Part shown: piece by piece, positions 4,915 to 9,637 of the stretch
How the letters are laid out: each line of letters begins with the position of its first letter
Position numbering within the stretch: the first letter of the stretch is position 1
Source of the DNA: Sulfurovum sp.
GTDB lineage: Bacteria > Campylobacterota > Campylobacteria > Campylobacterales > Sulfurovaceae
Assembly (NCBI GenBank): GCA_015490315.1
Contig: WFYB01000126.1
Span: forward strand, 1-9,637
Length of the DNA: 9,637 nucleotides
Direction: 5' to 3'
The notes under the pieces: generated by a model
Databases searched by the model: none
What the model saw: the letters and a program-made list of their open reading frames with translations, nothing else
Told to the model about the DNA's origin: nothing
Position numbers and translations under genes: made by a program

Positions 4915-7351
4915 AAAGGTACGAAGTACGATATTCTCTCTTGCAGCTATCTGTGCTATGGTCTCCGCGGGCTATGGGCAGGAGCACATAGCGGTGACTG
5001 CTTCTTCTGACAAGAAGGAGATCGTAAAGGCGGAGAAATCGCTTAAGCAGAAATTTCCTGAGTGGAAAACCAGTGTTGTCAAAACAGCAAACGGCTATCT
5101 GCTTGAGACAGCTCCCTTTGAGGATCCCAAAGCGCTGACGGTTGCCTATCTGAAGCTTCGGGAGATGTTTCCACAGGCATTTATCGTGATGCAGGAGAAA
5201 GAAAAATCTGCTGAAGAGAGTCAAGTTAAAACTATTAAAACACCTGTCTACATCGAGAAACCGGTCTATATTGAAAAAGAGGATCAAACTCTCTGGATTG
5301 CCTTATTTGGATTGGGAATTATCGGTATTTTCGCACTTTTTTTGTCATCAGATCAGATTAGGCAGATGAGAAAAAAATATATTCAGATGCAAAAACGTCA
5401 GGATGAGATTGAAGAGAAGCAGAGCTATCTTGTAGAAAAGATGGGAGAACAGATTCAGGAAGTGACGATTAAAAGTATTCAGGAAGAGGAGAAACTTCTG
5501 GATATTAATTTAAAGACTGTTGATCCTAATGAGATTAAGATACATATAGAGAATCTTAAAGAACATGACGAAGATCTTCTGCAAACAACCTATGAGATGA
5601 TCGACTTTCTCAAGATCAAGTCGGGAAATATCGTCATCAAACAGGAGCCGTTTCAGTTAAGCAATATGCTTCATATGCTGACAAATACGGTCTCTTCTCT
5701 GCTGCGTATTGAAACACGCAGGCTGCAATATGATATTGCTCCCAATGTGCCCCGTTATATTGTGGGCGACGGGGTACGTATCCATCAGGTGCTTTGCAAC
5801 CTCGTTGCGCATACGCTTGAGAGCGCCTTGGATGCAAAGGTCAAACTCAATATAGAGATTGCTGAAGGGCGGACGCTTCTATTTGATATCAACAACCCCG
5901 CACAGCTGATGGACAAAGAGGAGATCGACAGACTCTTTATCCCCAGCAGCTGGGAAGAGCTGCAGGACAGCGGTACCAAATACAGTTTTTTTGTGACCAA
6001 TGAGCTTGTCTCCCGGATGGGAGGAAGCCTCGTGATCAGCAGCAGAGAGAAAGAGGGCACCAGATATCAGCTCAGACTCCCCTATATAGAAGATAGCAAA
6101 AAACAGAGCAAAAGAGAGGCACTGCAGAAGGCACTGAAGGGCAAAAAGATACTGCTTATCGACCACTCTGTCGAAGAGGCGAAAGTGCTCAAAAATATCT
6201 TGGAGATGCTCGAAGCCCAGGTCGAGTTCGTCGCTTCAGAGGTCTTTCATCAGATGAAACCGGATCTCCATGAGACAGAGATCGTATTTTTGCGTCCCAA
6301 TGATATCAATCCGCTCAACCTGCACTTTTTTAAAACACTGCATGAGAACAAACGGATAAAGATCATTTTGGTACACAATATCTTTGTCGAAGCAGACCTT
6401 CATTTTATTGTCTCGGAAGTAGCCGATGCGGAACTATACAAACCTGTGATCACCGGGGATGTCGAAGAGGTCTTGACCCAGCTCTATCTGAAAAAAAAGG
6501 AGAAGACACCTGAACTGATCCATGATGAGGAGAAGCTGCAGGCATTTCGAATCGAGAGCAAAGAGGATATCTCCCGAAATGTATTTCGCGAGTTCTCCGG
6601 CAAACGTATCATGGTGGTAGAGGACAATGAGGTCAATCAAAAGGTATTGACAAGCATTCTTGAATCGGCAGATATCAAAGTCTACAAAGCAGAAAACGGA
6701 CGGCAGGCACTCAATATGCTCAACCGCGGCACCATAGTCGACCTGATTTTGATGGATATGAGTATGCCGGTCATGGACGGGTTTGAGGCGACCAAGAAGA
6801 TCAAGGATGAGCCGTTGTTCAGGAAGATACCGGTACTTGCCGTGACCGGACTCGGTTTCCACCATGAGCTTGAGCGGATGCAGTTTGTCGGGGTAGATGC
6901 CTGCATCATTAAGCCTTTTAAGCTGGGTGATCTTTATGAAGGTCTCAAACGCTATCTGGAGGTACAAACACCGCTGAGGGTTTCATCGGATACTACAATG
7001 CACTATTACGAACCGCCAAAGCAGATACTTGATGTCAAAAGAGGCATGAACAATGTGCACAATGAGACATTTTACCGCGAGATCCTGCAGGATGTCAAAG
7101 AGACACTGGAACACTCTGACAAATATTTTGCCGATCTTATCTACAAAGGAAAGATCGATGAACTGCAGGCATTCTGTCGGGATTCATTGAGTCTTGTGGA
7201 TACGGTAGGCGCCTATCAGGTCGCTAAGATCTTTAAAGAGATACTGGTCTTTATCTCGATAGGAGAGCGCAAATCTCTGATAGAGTATGTGCCTATCTAC
7301 GAGCGGGCCTGGAGACTTTTGGAGAAAGAGATAGCCTTATATCTTGGCTGA
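4907..7351 (+). CDS. Hybrid histidine-kinase-like membrane protein with degenerate catalytic sites and one intact receiver
   Basis: This 814-residue protein has a signal peptide (1-24), a periplasmic domain (26-96), a VYIEKP/VYIEKE linker (114-125), a membrane helix (129-147), a coiled coil (148-196), a DHp-like second helix with FLKIKSG (234-240), an ATPase-like domain (270-393), a first receiver-like domain (413-528), a second receiver (566-684) and an HPt-like helical tail (705-814). No H-box (HExxxP) precedes the DHp helix. The N-box reads NLVAH302, the G1 box DINNP (327-331) has lost both glycines, and the G2 region GTKYSFFV (356-363) replaces GTGLGLAI. The first receiver has R463 near the expected Asp; the tail has R758 where an HPt His belongs. 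The second receiver keeps E572, D573, D617, T647 and K669. The protein is probably a signalling scaffold or pseudokinase whose second receiver is phosphorylated by a partner. Target and stimulus are unknown. It follows its companion sensor with an 8-bp overlap. Confidence 0.88.
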   Translation: MNRKVRSTIFSLAAICAMVSAGYGQEHIAVTASSDKKEIVKAEKSLKQKFPEWKTSVVKTANGYLLETAPFEDPKALTVAYLKLREMFPQAFIVMQEKEKSAEESQVKTIKTPVYIEKPVYIEKEDQTLWIALFGLGIIGIFALFLSSDQIRQMRKKYIQMQKRQDEIEEKQSYLVEKMGEQIQEVTIKSIQEEEKLLDINLKTVDPNEIKIHIENLKEHDEDLLQTTYEMIDFLKIKSGNIVIKQEPFQLSNMLHMLTNTVSSLLRIETRRLQYDIAPNVPRYIVGDGVRIHQVLCNLVAHTLESALDAKVKLNIEIAEGRTLLFDINNPAQLMDKEEIDRLFIPSSWEELQDSGTKYSFFVTNELVSRMGGSLVISSREKEGTRYQLRLPYIEDSKKQSKREALQKALKGKKILLIDHSVEEAKVLKNILEMLEAQVEFVASEVFHQMKPDLHETEIVFLRPNDINPLNLHFFKTLHENKRIKIILVHNIFVEADLHFIVSEVADAELYKPVITGDVEEVLTQLYLKKKEKTPELIHDEEKLQAFRIESKEDISRNVFREFSGKRIMVVEDNEVNQKVLTSILESADIKVYKAENGRQALNMLNRGTIVDLILMDMSMPVMDGFEATKKIKDEPLFRKIPVLAVTGLGFHHELERMQFVGVDACIIKPFKLGDLYEGLKRYLEVQTPLRVSSDTTMHYYEPPKQILDVKRGMNNVHNETFYREILQDVKETLEHSDKYFADLIYKGKIDELQAFCRDSLSLVDTVGAYQVAKIFKEILVFISIGERKSLIEYVPIYERAWRLLEKEIALYLG

Positions 7352-7362
7352 GAGTCAGAGAT

Positions 7363-7386
7363 AGAGAAAGTGGTTATGCTTTCTCT
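7363..7386 (+). terminator. Possible terminator hairpin after the kinase-like gene
   Basis: AGAGAAAG (7363-7370) and CTTTCTCT (7379-7386) form a perfect 8-bp stem with an 8-nt loop, followed by TTGTGTTTG. The hairpin starts 12 nt after the kinase-like stop and covers the last codons of topA on the other strand. The stem is only moderately GC-rich and the U-tract is broken, so this is tentative. Confidence 0.4.
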
Positions 7387-9569
7387 TTGTGTTTGCATTT
7401 GAAGCACTCATAGGTATCGCCGGCTTTGAGATGTTTGATCCCCATGAGGTAGCCGCATTCGGGGCACTTTTTGTCAACTGGTTCAAAATTGGCGATAAAT
7501 TTACACTTCGGATAGTTGACACAGCCGAAGAACTTGCCGCGTCTACCCTCTCTCTCCTGCAGTTCGCCGCCACACTCCGGGCAGGGGACATCGAGTTTTT
7601 TCGCCGGTTCGAGTGATTTTGCGTTTTTGCATTTTGGGTATGCCGAACAGGCGAGGAACTTGCCGCGTCTGGAGTTTTTGATCACCATCGGTGAGCCGCA
7701 CTTTTCACACTTCTCATCGGTCTCTTCGGGCTGTTCCGGCTCGGTGCCATCAGTGTTTTTTGTATATTTGCACTTGGGGAAGTTGGAGCAGGCGATGAAC
7801 TCTCCGTAGCGCCCTTTCCTCAGCAGCAGTTCAGAGCCGCATTTTGGGCAGTTCTCTCCGGTAGGGATCGCGACTTTGAGGCTCTTGATATTTTTTTTGC
7901 CCTCTTCGATCTTTTGCATGAACGGTGTATAGAACTCCTTGAGGATCTTCTGCCAGTTCTCCTCTCCGCTTGCGACTTTGTCGAGGGTCTCCTCCATGCT
8001 TGCAGTAAAGTTGCTGTCGACGATCTCCGGGAAGTGCTTCTCCAGCATCTCGATGACTGTAAAAGCGATCTCTGTCGGGTGGATACGTTTTTTAATCAGT
8101 TCGATATATTTGCGCTGCTGCAGTATGGTAATGGTCGGTGCATAGGTACTTGGACGTCCGATACCGAGACTTTCGAGTTTTTTGATCAGGCTGGCTTCGT
8201 TGTAGCGTGCCGGCGGCTCTGTGAAGTGCTGTTCGGCGTTGATATCATCAAGTGTGACTTCCTGTCCCTGCTTGAGATCGGGGAGGAGTTTATCCTTCTC
8301 ACTGTAGCCGGTGACTCTGTAGAAGCCGTCAAAGAGCAGCTTTTTGCCGCTGGCTTTGAAGGTGCTCTTCTCGCCTTTGAAGAAGATACTTTGTGACTCA
8401 AGCTCCGCTTCGGTCATCTGACAGGCGAGAAAACGGTTGTAGATGAGGCGGTAGAGTTTGAGCTCATCGACACTGAGGTAGTCTGCCGCTTTCTTGGTAT
8501 CGAAGTCGATCATCGTCGGACGGATTGCTTCGTGCGCCTCCTGTGCCCCTTTGGATTTGGTCGCATAGTTTTTTGGTTTGCTTGGCAGGTACTTCTCACC
8601 GTAGTTGGCTTTGATGTAGTCTCTGGCTGCGGTGACTGCCTCTTTGGCAAGGTTGAGTGAGTCGGTACGCATATAGGTGATGACACCCATCACACCCTGA
8701 TCGGTCTTGACACCTTCGTAGAGTTTCTGGGCGACCATCATCGTCTTTTTGGGAGAGAATCCCAGTTGTGTAGAGGCGGCCTGCTGGAGTGTTGAGGTCA
8801 TGAACGGCGGAGGCGTTTTGGTCTTGCGTTTGGTCTTTTCTATGGCACTGACCTTGAAGGATTCGCCTTTGGCGGAGGCGACGATCTCTGCCGCATCCGC
8901 TTCTGTCTTGATGGTCATTTTGTCGATCTTTAGACCGTTATAGTCGTAGATACTCGCATCGATACTCTTCTCAAAGAGTGCGTCGATCGTCCAGTACTCT
9001 TCGGGTTTGAAGGCTTTGATCTCGCGCTCTCTGTCTACAACCAGCTTGAGTGTGGCACTCTGTACACGTCCGGCGCTCAGCCCTTTCTGTATCTTATTGG
9101 CAAGCAGCGGAGAGAGCTTGTACCCTACGATACGGTCAAGCAGACGGCGTGTCTGTTGCGCATCGACGGAGTCCATATCGATCTTACGTGGGTTCTCGAG
9201 GGCGTGCTGGATTGCGGATTTGGTGATCTCGTGAAAGACGATACGCGGAAGCTCTGTGGGCTCTTTGCCGATCGCTTTGGCGATATGGTAGCCAATCGCC
9301 TCTCCCTCCCGATCCTCATCGGTCGCGATATAGACAGTCTCTGCCTCTTTGGCGAGTTTCTTGAGCTCTTTGACTGTGGGGTTGGCATCACGGGGGATAG
9401 AGTATTTGGGTACGAGATCCCCTGTATCTTCATCGATCGTGATCCCGAATGTGCTTTTGGGAAGATCCCGGATATGTCCTTTGGAGGCAATGACTTTGTA
9501 GTCTTTGCCGAGGAAGTTGGTGATGGTTCTTGCTTTTGCCGGTGATTCGACGATGATCAGATTTTTCAT
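7374..9569 (-). CDS. topA: DNA topoisomerase I (type IA)
   Basis: This enzyme relaxes negative supercoils by passing strands through a covalent 5'-phosphotyrosine break, acting on the chromosome. The 731 residues start with a Toprim domain, IIVESPAKA with Glu8, and the metal site ATDEDREGE (D84, D86, E88). The cleavage/rejoining core follows: DAQQTRRLLDRIVGYKLSP (136-154), LSAGRVQSATLKLV (164-177), the active-site Y299 and R301 in ITYMRTDSL, and LGIGRPSTYAPTI (468-480). The C-terminal third carries four zinc ribbons with cysteines at about 574-600, 621-647, 663-689 and 702-725. The first three share a GR/RRG-x-F plus YPKC/FPKC layout, and the fourth is a shorter CxxC...CxxC form. All key residues are present. 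The ATG start matches the family N-terminus MKNLIIVESP. The gene faces the kinase-like gene, with 22 bp between stops, and has its own promoter near the window end. Confidence 0.98.
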   Translation of the reverse strand: MKNLIIVESPAKARTITNFLGKDYKVIASKGHIRDLPKSTFGITIDEDTGDLVPKYSIPRDANPTVKELKKLAKEAETVYIATDEDREGEAIGYHIAKAIGKEPTELPRIVFHEITKSAIQHALENPRKIDMDSVDAQQTRRLLDRIVGYKLSPLLANKIQKGLSAGRVQSATLKLVVDREREIKAFKPEEYWTIDALFEKSIDASIYDYNGLKIDKMTIKTEADAAEIVASAKGESFKVSAIEKTKRKTKTPPPFMTSTLQQAASTQLGFSPKKTMMVAQKLYEGVKTDQGVMGVITYMRTDSLNLAKEAVTAARDYIKANYGEKYLPSKPKNYATKSKGAQEAHEAIRPTMIDFDTKKAADYLSVDELKLYRLIYNRFLACQMTEAELESQSIFFKGEKSTFKASGKKLLFDGFYRVTGYSEKDKLLPDLKQGQEVTLDDINAEQHFTEPPARYNEASLIKKLESLGIGRPSTYAPTITILQQRKYIELIKKRIHPTEIAFTVIEMLEKHFPEIVDSNFTASMEETLDKVASGEENWQKILKEFYTPFMQKIEEGKKNIKSLKVAIPTGENCPKCGSELLLRKGRYGEFIACSNFPKCKYTKNTDGTEPEQPEETDEKCEKCGSPMVIKNSRRGKFLACSAYPKCKNAKSLEPAKKLDVPCPECGGELQEREGRRGKFFGCVNYPKCKFIANFEPVDKKCPECGYLMGIKHLKAGDTYECFKCKHKEKA

Positions 9570-9604
9570 AGTTTACTTACTTTACTATAGCGAAATTTTT
9601 TGGC

Positions 9605-9613
9605 ATTGTAGCA
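9605..9613 (-). promoter_or_regulatory. Probable extended -10 promoter for topA
   Basis: Read on the minus strand this is TGCTACAAT, an extended -10 element 35 nt before the topA ATG, implying a leader of about 29 nt. A second box, TATAGT (9584-9589), lies too close to the start codon to be the main one. The ribosome site upstream of the ATG is weak (TAAGTA). Confidence 0.5.
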
Positions 9614-9637
9614 CAAATCTTTGAAAAGTCTCTATCT

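Noticed and set aside
4832..5287. 151-codon minus-strand frame across the sensor/kinase-like junction
   Set aside because: It is antisense to two coupled genes, is Phe/Leu/Arg rich without domain character, and has no promoter.
7914..8396. 160-codon plus-strand frame inside topA (also 9156-9545)
   Set aside because: Both lie opposite highly conserved topoisomerase I coding sequence and have no convincing protein features or promoter.
1..9637. Mobile elements, CRISPR arrays, tRNA or rRNA genes, riboswitches
   Set aside because: I found no transposase or integrase motifs, no regularly spaced repeats, no tRNA- or rRNA-like sequence and no recognisable riboswitch in the short intergenic gaps.

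Overview
This window looks like an ordinary chromosomal stretch from a Campylobacterota bacterium (former Epsilonproteobacteria), probably a free-living Sulfurovum/Sulfurimonas-type organism. The grounds are an enolase gene followed directly by a small FtsB/DivIC-like gene, as in Campylobacter and Helicobacter; a short biotin synthase lacking the usual N-terminal extension; extended TATAAT -10 boxes without clear -35 boxes; and moderate GC. This placement is inferred from protein resemblance and synteny, with no search run. I see no mobile element, CRISPR array, rRNA or tRNA.

Layout. (1) 1-2186, plus strand: the 3' three quarters of eno, an FtsB/DivIC-like membrane protein 2 bp downstream, then a secreted Ala/Lys/Glu-rich coiled-coil protein. 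(2) 2183-4166, minus strand: bioB followed by a CPA2-type cation:proton antiporter that overlaps it by 14 bp. The antiporter meets the coiled-coil gene tail to tail with interlocked stop codons. (3) 4167-4320: a divergent promoter region. (4) 4321-7351, plus strand: a two-gene operon encoding a small membrane sensor-like protein and an 814-residue hybrid-histidine-kinase-like protein, overlapping by 8 bp. (5) 7374-9569, minus strand: topA, encoding DNA topoisomerase I with four C-terminal zinc ribbons.

The part most worth attention is region 4. The large protein has the architecture of a hybrid sensor kinase (signal peptide, small periplasmic domain, TM, coiled coil, DHp/ATPase core, two receivers, HPt-like tail). 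However, the residues needed for phosphotransfer appear lost from every module except the second receiver: no H-box histidine, altered N, G1 and G2 boxes, a first receiver lacking its Asp, and an Arg at the HPt His position. The small protein upstream repeats the sensor half (periplasmic domain, TM, coiled coil) and stops where the transmitter would begin. Together they look like a paired, possibly non-enzymatic, envelope-sensing scaffold with one live receiver. I do not recognise it as a described system.

The other genes are mostly housekeeping: glycolysis (eno), division (FtsB-like), biotin synthesis (bioB) and DNA topology (topA). Two details stand out. BioB has Met where E. coli BioB has Arg260, the unusual ligand of its auxiliary cluster. 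The slot after the FtsB-like gene, which in Campylobacter carries an AMIN-domain protein, here holds an Ala/Lys/Glu-rich coiled-coil protein.
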